Counted from the stretch's first letter, positions 10,937-22,620 are shown. The stretch is DNA of 64,000 nucleotides from Eucalyptus grandis (GCF_016545825.1 NC_052622.1:14798120-14862119); one strand, 5' to 3'. Translations and numbers: made by a program. The notes: a model not told the origin generated them from the sequence alone.

Positions 10937-11249
10937 CTAGGCAGTGGTTTTGGTTAGATTATCGATTATCTTGATCTGTTTAGTTTTCTACGTAGATATT
11001 CTTAGGATCTTTGTGAGAACCATTTATATTTACTGTACTTATCTAAAGATTTATTTGTCGTCATAATTATGGTTCTATTTTTTGTTTCTATGTAGATATT
11101 CTTAGCAGATTACCAAGTGCTTTATTATTGTTTGGATGGATTTTTTTAACGAATTAAATAAATATTTTGAACCTAAGTTTAGATGTGATTATACCTAAAT
11201 TGTTAATCTGCCAATTAATTTGAATGAGCCACTTGTAAAATTTCAAAGC

Positions 11250-11700
11250 ACACGGGAATCTACTACTCAACATGGGAGTAGTGAAATCATATTCGATCGG
11301 TAAGTTACAGAAAAAACTTGATGCAATCGTTAGTAAAATAGTAAAGCACCTGGTAATTTGCTTCTTCGGAAAACTAGATTTGAAAACGGTACCATGGATT
11401 TTTCATTGATAAGTTACTAATTAAACGAACCCCCGGCTAATAAATTTTTTGGATAATTGGTAATATACTACTCGATATGGGGCGATAAAATCATTATTTC
11501 ATTTATAAGTCGCAAACTACTTGGTGGTAGTATACTACTGGATACTATATTTAAGGATGGTAAAATTGTTTTTCTGTCGATAAATTACTAACTAAATGCT
11601 GGGGCCCCCTTGCAATATTGTAAAACACGTACTATCTAGTGTCTACTTGTGGAAAGAGGTGGTAAAACCCTTGCTAACTCATTGACGAGCGCAGTTGTCA
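11250..11700. repeat. Degenerate tandem repeat, unit about 70-90 bp
   Basis: Motifs of the type TACTACTGGATA, GGTAAAATTGTTTTTC and GATAAGTTACTAACTA return four to five times in the same order with many differences. A similar short tract is at about 1195-1365. No coding potential was seen. Confidence 0.55.
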
Positions 11701-12199
11701 CGTCTAAAAGCACTTATTAATCTACTATTGGATGCTATTGGCTGAGAAAAAATGTATTATTATTCAAAAAGGGTTCTTCGAGAGCATGTTTCATCTATTT
11801 GATTTTCTTCTTCAACTTCAAGTTAATTGTGATATTCCAAACCCTTCACGCCATAAAAGGTAGAATCAATTCAGTCATTGAGTGCAAAAACACAGAGCTA
11901 ATGATAACATATTTCTTTGAGATGGAAAGTTTGAGGTGACTTGCTCATAATGTTCAAAGCTAAGTAGAAGGCGTAAAAATTAGACGACGGTCCTCCATCC
12001 TGCATGATGTTTTCCTTGGCATCTCGACAGATCTCAATCTTTTATGGCAACCTCGTTTCTGTAAAGTCAGTGATCAAGATATATTGAAACACCAAGAGGA
12101 ACACCGCAGGGTAGAAGATCACTTCCCTAAAAGGGCATTAATCTTAGCTCCCCATCTACGTCGTTGGCGCTCTTGCAGCAGCTGGCTATTTTTTATTTA

Positions 12200-12269
12200 G
12201 GTAGTGGTGGTTTTACTGGGAATTAGTGGCAGCGGTGGCAACTACAGCAGCAGAGGTTGCCGCGGCTAA
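12200..12269 (+). pseudogene. Possible glycine-rich gene relic
   Basis: The frame ending at TAA 12267-12269 reads SGSGGNYSSRGCRG. Just upstream, in another frame, is GSGGFTGN. This looks like the decayed 3' end of another array member, directly ahead of the orphan A-type promoter. Short and low-complexity, so weak. Confidence 0.35.
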
Positions 12270-12405
12270 CTTTGAGATAGAAAATAATTATTATTTAACA
12301 GTATTTTTATCAATTCAGGTTCTTATTTTGTCTAATTAACAGGTTTAGAGACCACATTATACATTAGATCAAAGTTCATAAACTGTTTGTATTATCTACT
12401 CTTAA

Positions 12406-13170
12406 TTCAACAAAGGAAGGTAGATAAGGGAATGCATGATGCACATAATCTCTCAACGAAAAATAATTGCCTTATTTTTTTAATGTGAATTATACATTGA
12501 TGGCAAATGAAGTGCATGCATACCATGCCTTGTGTAGGTGTCTTTGATTTGGTGATGTAATTTGTGTTTAATTAATGTCATATTAATGAATTCTATATGA
12601 TAATTTGAACTAGTGTTACTCGTCCAGATTTATCAAAAGTCGAAAGGCAACTTTTTTGCTTTTCCATCAAATTTAAAATATTATGTAAGTTTTGGAAGAT
12701 TACGGAAAAAAAAAACATTGATCTTTTTTCGTGTCAAAAAATTTCTATTAAGACCAATGAAAATACTAGCAAATCTTCGATTTCCCATCTTCTTCTTCTT
12801 TCTTTTGTTTAGACCTTACATAATCGACATTAATTGTAAATTAATTTGAACCTAATAAGATAAAATTATTGTATCAAAGAATTATCACATTTTTTCGAGG
12901 AAGATACTTATTTTATTTCCTTTATGATTAAAAGGTTGAGGACGGGGCTAGCGCAGATACTTTATACGGGGATCATCATACATCTCTCACAATTAGTAAT
13001 GTATAACTCGAGTCATAAAATATCATTCATTAAGATTACAAAGTTTTGAGATTGACAAGCTCTAATTACAAAAATTGAATACCCGATCTTCTTCATAACC
13101 AAATAAATAAATCATCATGTTTGTGTGGAATGATTGTGTGTGGTTGAGTGATTGAAATCCACCACTCACT
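12406..13170 (+). repeat. Promoter-side duplicate, copy 2 (no gene follows)
   Basis: This is collinear with 3078-3780, the upstream region of gene A. The match ends near 13170 and the sequence after it has no A-type coding region. It is therefore an orphan promoter duplicate, with its gene lost or displaced. Confidence 0.72.
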
Positions 13171-14420
13171 TCTGTGGTTGCTAATCACCACGTCATTGCA
13201 TTCGTGGCACGCATGATCCAATAACATGGTGACACGTGTTGAGTGATCTGGAAATTAAAAGAAGAGAAAATAATAACTTTGCAAGCTTCTCAGGCGATGC
13301 TCTCTCCTCGTTAAAACTGGTGTTGATGTTTTTGCCGTTCTCAAAAGGAGGGGAAAAAAAAGCAGAAAAGAATCTCGTGACAGAAAAATTTCATGAAAAT
13401 TACTCCAAATGACCACTGATCGGTTTACAACATGTAAACTACAATGATTAATCTTCGGATACGATAGCAGATGGTACTGTTTTGCCTTTCTCATGAACAA
13501 TTTGTCGATCAAGTCTTGTGCACCGTCAACACAAGTCTCACATTCAAAGCGAAGGCAATTTTTTAATCCAAACTATGAACAACAATCAAGCACAGTATTG
13601 CCTCTTCAAGGTTTCTGGACACAAAATAGAAAAGAATGGGGATGGTTTTGTACCCTCCCTAGACTTGATGGCTAACGGCAACCGGCAAAGGCAAACGACG
13701 TTTCGACGGCGGCAAGGAAAAAGGATCCAGAACAGGAATGTTTGCTTTTTTTCCTCAAGCATTTTTCTCTTTATGCGCAAAATCAAGGGCAACCAATCAT
13801 TCCTAAAGTAAGGGCCAACAAATTAAGCACTAAGCAAGAGCAGAGGCCTTTGTGATGCTCAAACTAAACATCTCAATGGACGGAGGCAGCGACTGCATAG
13901 GAGGAAGAGGAATAGGAGAGAGGGGAGTAGGGTGAGCAGGCAACAAAGAAGATGACAGTGCCAGTACGGAGGACAGTGACGACATCGACAGGCAGTTCGA
14001 CTTCATCCTCTCTTTGGGTCGTTCGGCTAGTGCCACAACTGCACGGACGCCAACATTTCACGTCTGTTTCTCTTCGACGACCCCTTCTTCAGAGGGAAGC
14101 TTGTGCCATAGAGCCCTCCGACCCCAATGTCGCCAAGCCTCCGTCGTTTCCTAGTAGTTGAAAGAGAGCATCTGGCGGTAGTCGTGCAGAAATGGTCGTC
14201 GCATTTTGCGAGACAAAGAGGAGAGGAGAGATGGAGGAGGGAGGGGTCCGGATTGAAATTTGAAATAAAGGAGAATAGAGAGAGAGCGAGGGAGAACGAT
14301 GCAAAAATCTTATTTTCTCTTCTTTTTAATTTCCACATCACTCGACACACGTCACCATATTAATGGATCACGCATGCCGTGCGTGTAGATGACCTAGTGG
14401 TTAGTAACCAAATATTTTGA
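13171..14420. other. Unassigned insert in the array
   Basis: This separates the orphan A promoter from the C-type 3' flank. The part at 13830-14310 is GC-richer and looks coding-like in several frames (for example DDIDRQFDFILSLGRSAS on the plus strand), but no frame stays open across it. It may be a decayed gene or captured fragment; nothing is recognised with confidence. Confidence 0.3.
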
Positions 14421-14424
14421 ATTG

Positions 14425-14790
14425 GACTTATATTTATATACCTTTTAGGCATGTATTGAAAAAAAAAAAAAACCAAAACAGAAAGAGAGAGAAAGATTTC
14501 ATTTCAATAAATTGTGATGTAATAGTGTGGTCTGTATTAAATTATATTAAGATTGCTATTTAGGATAAAATCGATTATAATCTAAATTTTTTGTATGCGA
14601 TAGAGTGGTCTATGTTGGATTTCATTAGGATTGCTATTTAGGGTCAAGTTATTTGTAATTTAAAGTTATTGTACTTAAATCTAATTTTATTCTCACCGTA
14701 TGTATGTATGTATGTATGTATGTATGTATGTATGTATGTGTAGTCGTCTTGTAATCTTCACTGACAATGTACGAAATATTACATTCTAAA
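14425..14790 (+). repeat. Second copy of gene C 3' flank
   Basis: This matches 9165-9400: CCTATATTTATATAC-like start, TTTCAATAAATTGT, GATAGTGTGGTC and TTATTGTACTTAAATC. A third copy of the GTGTGGTC part lies inside it (about 14600), so the flank was also locally duplicated. Contains the TATG microsatellite. Confidence 0.72.
14698..14740. repeat. (TATG)n microsatellite
   Basis: About ten copies of a 4-base unit. At the matching place in the 9.3-kb flank only ACATATACATA is present, so the array expanded in one duplicate. Confidence 0.9.
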
Positions 14791-14927
14791 TGGAATAGGG
14801 TGGGCCTTAGCCACTCTTGTTCGACAGCATCTTTCCATGTTTGAATGCTCAAGTCGTCTAATATCTATCGTCGTATTGAAGTCTCCAATCCATCACATTC
14901 GTCAATAATACGAATAATCCAATAGTG

Positions 14928-14937
14928 TATATATATA
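14928..14937 (+). promoter_or_regulatory. TATA box of gene E
   Basis: TATATATATA lies about 50 bases before the ATG at 14979. Confidence 0.6.
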
Positions 14938-16560
14938 CACATACTGGTGCACGATCCTTTCTAGCTTTGGGCATCCAGATGAAGATGGATCTTGCGTTTC
15001 TCGAGCCCTACGGTCTCTTGATGGTGTGCGGGATCTTGGCGTCTCTTTCTATAGTCGTAACCATCTGTTTTTCTCGTGGCCGCCATGGCGGCAACAAATC
15101 TGGCTCTCCCCGCAAAAACAAATTGGGAGGTGGTACCCGCGGCGGCACTGCCGGCAAAGGCGTAACCTATGGTTCGGCTATTCCTAATACTCTTTTGCTC
15201 AGCTCTATTGTTGGAGATGCAGTATACTGTGGAGACGGAGGAGGCGGTGAAGGTGACCATCATCCGGGCCACCATGGCCACCATCACGTGGATGGAGGTG
15301 GCAGTGGAGGTGACCATCATCAAGGCCATCACCACCATCACCACCACCATGACGGAGGCCATCACGGAGGCGGGTATGATGCTGGCAGCGGAGGTGGGTA
15401 TGATGTCAGCGGCGGACATCACAGTCATGGCGGACACCACCACCACGGCGCCGGCGACTTTGATGGAGGCGGTGGTTTTGATGGAGGCGGTGGCGGCGGT
15501 GGTTTTGATGGAGGCGGATATTAAGGATAGGAAGTTGACCGAAGGATAAGGATAGTTAAAACAGAATAAGATTTTCGAATAGCTTGATTTGTTTAGTTTT
15601 CTATGTAGATATTTTTATGATCTTTGTCATATTTATTTATATTTATTTTGCTTATCTAAAGATTTATTTCTAGTCATAATTCATTTCTTATATTTTTTCA
15701 AATGAGGCTAAACAAAATCCTTGTGGACTTTCTTTTCTCTTTCCCTTTCTTTCTTCAGTCTCTTTTCTTTGTACTTAATATAATTACTTGTGAAATTTAA
15801 AGTGGTAAATTTCAGGATAGATTGTCAAAAGGCATAAACAGGTCTTTGTGCCCTCTCAACCATGGTAGGTTTGTCCTTTTATAGTACCGAGCAACCATTC
15901 TCTACGAAGTAGAACAAAATAAATTAAAGACTATGTTTTTTTGACTTACCATAATTTTTTTTATGGTATTGGCAAGTATTGATGGAGAGTAATTGGTCAG
16001 ACCTAGAATGTGAAATTCACCATGGTACCAACTTTATAGGGATCGGTTTCAAATTTTGGAACCTAAATCCTACATGTTGGTCCTATCCAACTTTAGGATC
16101 TAGTAGGGAAATGGGTAATTCCTTTATTTTGTTTCATTTTTTTAACCGTGGATTTTATTTATTAATTTATTTAAGATTAGAGACTATAGAGCAGGAGTGA
16201 GAAGTGAGAGGCTACAATTTTAGAAAATAAGAAAGCAATATAGTTTGGGATCTATAACAAGTTCAAAACTGCTGGTTCCTAGGTGCATGGGTTCAGCACC
16301 CAAAGCTAGAAACCACTTGCATGAAACATATTCAAAATTTTGAAGCCCGAATCGATTCACAACAGATCCCCGAATTGATGCTCACCTATAATATTGATCA
16401 AGCAATATCGTCAATTCATTTAGTTGATTGCACCTTAACCTCCATCGCCACCATCAACAAAAATTCTCATTCTTAGGCTTGCAGTTTTACAACAACATAA
16501 CTTAGGACCTTAGTGCTTGTACATGAGTTTCAAATGCAATATCAAGGTCTTTAGAACAGT
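14930..16560 (+). repeat. Duplicated unit around gene E (matches 5380-6965)
   Basis: This is the partner of the gene B unit: coding part, 3' flank and about 1 kb further are collinear. The match fades where the LINE remnant begins. Confidence 0.72.
14979..15524 (+). CDS. Glycine/histidine-rich membrane protein (gene E)
   Basis: 181 aa from MKMDLAFLEPYGLL. The ATG at 14979 aligns with the conserved starts of B and D and is the first after the TATA box. Residues about 11-31 (LLMVCGILASLSIVVTICF within it) form one membrane segment, absent from B and D but comparable to that of A. Then come a basic Gly/Ser part (RHGGNKSGSPRKNKLGGGT), the family block GSAIPNTLLLSSIVGDAVYC, a long His/Gly region with HHHHHHHH-type runs, and a tail of FDGGGG repeats. 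It is probably membrane-anchored with a His/Gly tail. Metal binding by the His tail is inference. Intact, and the longest member of the array. Confidence 0.72.
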   Translation: MKMDLAFLEPYGLLMVCGILASLSIVVTICFSRGRHGGNKSGSPRKNKLGGGTRGGTAGKGVTYGSAIPNTLLLSSIVGDAVYCGDGGGGEGDHHPGHHGHHHVDGGGSGGDHHQGHHHHHHHHDGGHHGGGYDAGSGGGYDVSGGHHSHGGHHHHGAGDFDGGGGFDGGGGGGGFDGGGY

Positions 16561-16589
16561 GCAATTCCAGAAGACAAGTAGGGATAAGC

Positions 16590-17257
16590 GACCCAATTAA
16601 TCAGTAAACATTTGTTGGTGGGTTTTGGCAACCCAATCTGCCATATGGTTACTTCTTCTTCGACAGTTAGCCATCTTTAAATTGCCGAATAACTTTGCAC
16701 GCGCCTGAATTTCAGTGAAAAGTGCATGACCTTCCCAACTCACTTGATCTGCTCCCTCGCTCATCATCTCCACTAGATCAGTTCTATCTGTCTCCAACAC
16801 GATCTTTAGTTCGCTTTTGGCTTCAAAGTGTTTTGAGGGTCTCAAGCACCGCAGCTGCCTCCGCCTAGATCGCCAACGAGACCCTCATAAATCAAGCAAA
16901 CCCATCTAGTAAGATACCCTGGCTGTCTCAGGATATGCACACGATGGCCCCTTCCCTTGTTTCTGCAACAAAAGACCCATCAGCGTTAGTTTTAATCACC
17001 CCAGGGGGAGGAGGGGTCCAGATCGGAGGTAAGTCTTTCTGCGGTTGTAGATTTCCATTCGTTTTCTCTGGCCATCTACTGAAGTTTTTCCCCGCGGCGA
17101 TTGCTGAGGTGATCATGTGCTGGGAATTTGACTACTGAGCTTTGACCACCAAGTCCTTCTGAGATTTCCAGATCTGCCATAATAATAAAGCAAGGAGCTC
17201 AAAGAATATGGAGTTATGTCTAAAATTCAGCAGCCATCCCTCTATTCGAGTCACTAA
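16590..17257 (-). pseudogene. LINE 3' part: RNase H (RVT_3) domain, decayed
   Basis: On the minus strand: WTPPPPGVIKTNADGSF, then REGAI.CI, DSQGILLDGFA, AEAAAVLE, ELKIVLETDRTDLVEMM and CRRRSNHMADWVAK. This is the RNase H-like domain typical of plant non-LTR reverse transcriptase ORFs. The frame holds several stops at places where the family has Arg or Gln. Upstream, FFELLALLLWQIWKS is the usual linker before it. Confidence 0.85.
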
Positions 17258-17745
17258 TCATTTTGACAATAAATTGATTTTTCAATTTCTATTCTTGGAT
17301 AAGTTTTCAAACAAAATACGCATTTAATAACGATACAAAATTTCTATTTTCAAAATAGAAATTCATTTAATATCAACACAAAATTTCGTCTTCCTGGACA
17401 ACAACGAACAACAGTGGGTGGTGGCGTCGGCGATTGACAATGGTGGCAACCAGCAACCGGCAATGATTAGAGAGGGGTGGGGGTGGCAGCGGTGGATGGG
17501 GGACAACGATCGGCAACAACGGAGGGCAGGTGGTAGAGACAAGTACGCGGCTAACTAGTAATGAGAATGAGTGATGAGAAGAAATTTTATTTCTCATTGA
17601 TGTTCCAAATCTATTTATAAACTAAAGATTTGTTCTTAAAATAGAAAAATGAAATTACATTGCTAAATGAATTTCTATTTCAAAAACAAGTCTGGAACAG
17701 AAAAATAATTTTGGAACAAAAATAGAATGATTACTATCCACGTCC
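17258..17745. mobile_element. TIR element inside the LINE
   Basis: AT-rich ends with TTTCTATTT...AAATAGAAA-like inverted similarity surround a GC-rich centre. The element separates the LINE RNase H part from its zinc-knuckle part, so it must have inserted there. Exact ends were not fixed. Confidence 0.5.
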
Positions 17746-17966
17746 TAAGTAACTATCAACTTTAATATTTACTAATGGGTTGTTCCATATTTGCGAGTCG
17801 AGGGCATAGAAGAAAAAGATGCTCGATGGTTTCTGGATGCTGCCGACATATCAAGCAAGTGGCTTCAGGTATTATCAATCTCTGAATCTGATTCTCCTTA
17901 ATTGCTAAGGCATTTTGACAAATTTGCCAGAGAAAAAAAAAAGATTTTGAGTTGTAAGTTTTGCCG
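17746..17966 (-). pseudogene. LINE zf-RVT domain fragment
   Basis: The minus strand reads FFFLWQICQNALAIKENQIQ and CLICRQHPETIEHLFLLCP, the zinc-binding domain that follows plant LINE reverse transcriptases. It is cut at 17966, where a block starting TGACACCCC begins. Confidence 0.85.
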
Positions 17967-19970
17967 TGACACCCCAAATTTTCTGATCCTAGAATTAGGA
18001 ATGGACTGATATGGGCTTGAAATTTGGAAGGTTGGGCCGAGCAACAGGCTTGATGGGCTGTGCGAGGGCCTCGAGCGTGGGCTCAATGGGCTAAGTGATG
18101 AGTCATAAATTTGGCTTGACATGGGATGAGCCGAGAAATGGGGCTCGATAGAGCTGTGGTTTAGGCCCATTAGGCCATGAATTGGGCCTAGCAAATCAAT
18201 GGTGCGTATGTGAGGCCCGGTTTGGGCAAAAAGGACTCTACTTCTATGACGAAAGATTTTAGATTGATCGTGCATGAATTTGACTTAGGATCTAATTGAA
18301 TTACGCATGACCATGATCCCTTGAAAACTAACCTTAATATTTTTATCATGATTCCTTCCTTGTTTTCGATCCTAGAATAATGTTGAGACATCAATGTGTT
18401 ATTTAGGCTTATATAGACTAAAGACCCTCGGAATTTTGTGAGAGCCGAAATTTGTTGGGTTAGGGACGAAACCAAGTGAAATTATTAGAGACTAATGGTT
18501 TAATCATGCGAAAGATTAGGGCTTAACCCAAATTTTCCTCTGTGGACGCCAAGTGTAGTGCATAAAGGAAATTCCATGCAAGAAGTAGTTTGCCTCCTCT
18601 TCTCAAGGCCTCCCTTAGTTGCCGAAAATCTGCACGGGGATCACAACACCATCATTGTCTTCTATCATCATGAGTTTCATGGGGTCTCATGAAAATCCAA
18701 GAACATTCGCAGCAATCATTATTTTCTTCTCTACCCTCACACCTCCTCACACCTCCTCCGACCCCCACACAGACACTCTCTCCCAGACATTCTCTCTCTC
18801 TCTCTCTCTCTCCTTCTCCTTCTCCTTCTTCTTCTCCTATTGTTCGGTTTGTTTGTGATGGATCTCTGGTGATCAATGCTTGTTTAGGTGCTGTGCATGT
18901 CCGGTCGAAGCTTCAATGAGGTTTGCATGAAAGCTAAATAGGTAGGAGAGGTCGAGTGCAGATACTAAATCCACTGGTGGTCTTTTCGGGATAGAGGTTT
19001 ACCAAAGTTCGCTGGTTTGTTAATCTTCCGCCATCAAACACGTTTAGATTTGGACGAACTTTGCTTCTTCAAAGTTATTCTAAGGATCTTGAACTACAGC
19101 ATACCATTTTTGCAGAATTTTCTGAAATGAATTGGTCGGTGTATGAGCGTGCACTTGTATAACGTTTCTGCTGTCCTGGATTGCACGTCTGAAGTTTCGC
19201 GTTTTTGTGATCTTCCTACTGGAGTTTCTATTATGAATTTAGTCTTCTTTCCTTCATGTAAATTGTAATAAATTGTGCATACCATGTTATATGTTTTCCT
19301 TAGATTTCCTGGAATTAATGCTAGTTGTGTAAGTATATTTTCCTTCTGTCGTAGTAGACTGTCCATGCGTGAATACAGGAGGACATTAGTGCATTTTGTG
19401 ATCCTTATGAAATTTTTGGGACATGTTTAGGTCTTGCTCATTTCCTAGAACTCATAAGGCACATTCACGTGGATAACATATTAAAATTTGAAGGCAAACG
19501 ATCGAATTTTGGGTGGTGAGATGCCTTCTCTTCCATGTGTGATGGTTCTGGAAAATTTCACAGATTCAAGAGTTAATTCAGTGACTTGCTGCTCTATGTA
19601 CAGTGAGAAACAGGTCTAGCTTTCTTCAGGAAAAATGTTTATCAATGTCCTTTCTATAATGTGTTAAAATTTCATGATTTTTCAAAATAATTTACCATGG
19701 TTTTGACTCCGATGTTCCAAACTGCACAAATCTATTTACTTTCTGTCTTAATCTAATTTTTACAAATACTTGTAGACAATTTGTTTGGACCTTTTGGCGA
19801 CCCTTCAGTGATCATACGGCCTCTTATACATTGTCGCATGATATATTTTTCCTTTACATGTGATGAGGTGTCATTGAATTGGGGATAGTCGAGAGTCATA
19901 TGTGATGGATGGGGTGTTCTATGAGACCTCGTATGTGTCTATTTAAGGATTGAATAATGGAGTGATTTGG
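17967..19970. mobile_element. LTR-like block inserted in the LINE
   Basis: The block starts TGACACCCCAAATTTTC, a common gypsy-type LTR start, at the point where the LINE is broken. It contains a CT-rich stretch (18780-18840). No coding domain was seen, and no partner LTR or duplication identified, so solo LTR or LTR fragment is the best guess. Confidence 0.4.
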
Positions 19971-21100
19971 TGTCACGCCCTGAACCCCGGGTACGCACAC
20001 ATCCCTCGACGCTCAATTAAAAATGCGACGTCCCAGGACGTGTTGCCAGCCATTCTTTTATCTTTCAATTAAGCGCATGCGGAAGCGAATTAAATACAAC
20101 ACCCAATCAATCAATAAAAGTATAGGGATAGTAAGAACATGCCAGCGATTTTTCACAAACTACAATTTATACATATACCAAGTTAACCCTATGAGTTCAT
20201 ATTTACAAGTCTACCAAAAGTGAACTCCTGCGCAACCTACTAACAAAAAGGGTCGAGGTCGAGGCTAACTTCCATCCGTACAACTACCACAAGCTCTTAC
20301 AACATCCGCCCTAATATCCAAACCCAGGTCCAGCCAAGAGGTCGAGCAAGTCATCAGGTGAACATGGCTCCCCGAGCCCTTCCAGCTCGGTATCTAGATC
20401 TACCACGACACCTTCCGGGATGTCTATATCCATGGGGTTGGTGTCCTGCTCAGCCCCACTTCTTATGCGCGACCCATCAAAACCATGCATGGGACCCTCC
20501 CGATCATCGTTTAGTTTTGTAATATACTAAGCCTAGAAACGATGGGGCACGTCGCAGCCCAAACCCTTCTTGACCCAAACCATAGTCACAACCAACTCAC
20601 GGAATCGGTTAGTCCTGGGGATAGGGTAGAAGGTATTATTTGCCTCCATATCTCATGGAATCCCGAATCGGACTGAACGAATCTCCCTACTAAAGACCTG
20701 AAAATATTTAACCATGACGGGGCGAGATAAAATCTCAGCGAGTCAAAAACCTAAAACCTGATTATGACGTAAATTTGTCTCGAAGGCAGCCTAAACAAGC
20801 ACCAGAAACAACTCACCTCACCTCGGCACACCCCTGCAGGTTAGCACGTCACATATGCCATTATACATACAGCAAGCATAGTTAATAACCGGAACACAAA
20901 GTTCTCACTCTCCAAACATTCACATAGGTCCTGATTATAAGGTAAAACCATTATGGCACGTCCCATGCTATGCCTAACAATTTTGCCCCATAATTAGGCG
21001 CAAAGTATTACAACCATTCAAGTGTGTTTTGATTATTACGACCCCTCGGCCACGGCCAACTCAAAAGTTGGCGGTCATCCAGAGTAACCGGGCATCGTCC
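19971..21100. mobile_element. Second LTR-like block
   Basis: The start TGTCACGCCCTGAACCCCGG is typical of plant gypsy-related LTRs. There is no ORF of note. It ends about where LINE reverse-transcriptase residues (EEGGLG) begin on the minus strand. The boundary is approximate. Confidence 0.45.
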
Positions 21101-22008
21101 CAAGCCACCTTCTTCCTTTCTTACTTTAAGAGTATCCCAGTTTTTCCATGCAATCCCATCTTGTTTTCGGCATTTTTCCACCAAAAAGCCGCAATTTTCT
21201 TTCTGCAGTTTGACAAATGAATAGGGGAATTTTAAAGATGGACATTGCATACTCAATAATGCTTGCACTATTTTTTTAAGGAGGATTTCTTTCCCCGGCT
21301 TAGACAAAATAAATAAATAAATTATGGCGAGGAACGACTATTGGCAAATCGTGAAAAAGTTTAGGGTTATATTTATAAATTGTCAAAAGGCTTATGACCA
21401 GAATTATTTTTACCAAAAAATAAATAAATAAATAAATTCCAACCTTCTAATTTCATGTTGACTCTATCAATGATCCAAACAAACATTTGTTTTCTTTAGC
21501 AACCCAGTCAGATGGTATTCCTAGATACTACCATGTCTTCTCTATCTCGAGAACTCTCATCTCATGTGTTGGATTTTTCTTAATTCACTCGGGCAGTCTT
21601 TGCTGAAAAACATACTTGATTCATTCAAATTTATGGCTTGTTCGGATACAAAACAATATTAATTCAGGGTTCACTACCACATTTTGACTTTCAAAAATCT
21701 TTCCTTCAAGAAAGAGTATTAAATCATTCGCAAAACGTAGATGAGATAAAGTTGGGCAGAATTAATTTAATTTGATCCCTTTAATACTTCCATTCTCCAA
21801 ACTTTCTTTAGCATAACAGATAGCACATTAACCATAATAATAAAGAGGTAGGGAGAAAGGGTGTCATTTTGTCTTATGCCTTGAGTAGGCTGAAAGTAAG
21901 GCAAGGGTCCCCCATTCACTTTTACGCTGTAATGTGGACACACATTTCAAAATTCAAGAGACCCATGTTTTGCGAAATCCCATTTTTAGAGGGAGAATAA
22001 CAGCTCAA
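21100..22008 (-). pseudogene. LINE reverse transcriptase, C-terminal half, decayed
   Basis: Minus-strand frames give PTQGIRQNDTLSPYLFIIMV, LRFANDLILFLEG (the catalytic FADD box degraded to FAND), YLGIPSDW, SKPGKEILLKKIVQALLS and DGIAWKNWDTLKVRKEEGG, in family order. There are stops and shifts between them, and a small insert at about 21310-21440. Confidence 0.85.
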
Positions 22009-22620
22009 GTAATGACAACTTTCGTATGATGCTCACTGATGGCCCTAACTTTTTCTCTGACTTAAGTGTTATATCAAGTAAAATCAATCATTTAAGTGAC
22101 ATTTTCGACAAATCGTCCTATATTGATTTTCTCAATTTTTTAATATTTGAATTTTTTTTATTATGTTTTTTTTTATTGCTAGCAAATGTCAGTAGCAACC
22201 CTTGCCTTGGCCAGAAGGCCCTCATTAGATTTGGGTAAGACGACCTCACCTGTGGCTGGTGAGGTTGCTTAGGCATTTGCTAGCTCTGGGTGGCCCCAAC
22301 ATGGCCACCTCGCCCGGCTCTGGCAAGGGCCTTCTTGGGCGAGGGCAAGGGTTTTGCAACCGATGACTCTCGTCAACTCTAAACAGAAAGGAAATAAAAA
22401 AATCAAAAAAGAATTAACAATATTTAAAAAAATTATCTTTTTTAGCATCGACGAAACTATGTAGGACAATTGGCACCGACATTGGATTTTTGATGAGGAA
22501 AGTTGCATATAATACTCAAGTGATCGATTTTTCAAATTTGTGACAATTAAGTTGGCAAAAAAAAGTTATGACACTCGAATAAACGTCGTACGAAGTTACG
22601 GCACTTGTGTCGTTTTTACC
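22009..22620. mobile_element. TIR element inside the LINE (61.8-kb family)
   Basis: The left end (about GAATAACAGCTCAAGTAATG) resembles the inverted right end (GTAAAAACGACACAAGTGCC). Both halves carry TCA.TTAAGTGA.-like blocks and a GTATGATGCTC or GTACGACG motif. The centre holds GGTGAGGTTGCT-type GC-rich sequence. LINE reverse-transcriptase residues lie on both sides. Confidence 0.6.

Larger units (their letters stand above)
9893..11110 (+). repeat. Duplicated unit around gene D (matches 4915-6100)
   Basis: This is the partner of the gene B unit. Promoter, coding region and 3' flank are collinear, with scattered substitutions and short indels. Confidence 0.8.

Noticed and set aside
14027..14350. 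Minus-strand ORF of 107 codons
   Set aside because: It overlaps competing frames in a broken, possibly pseudogenic block; no single frame is convincing.
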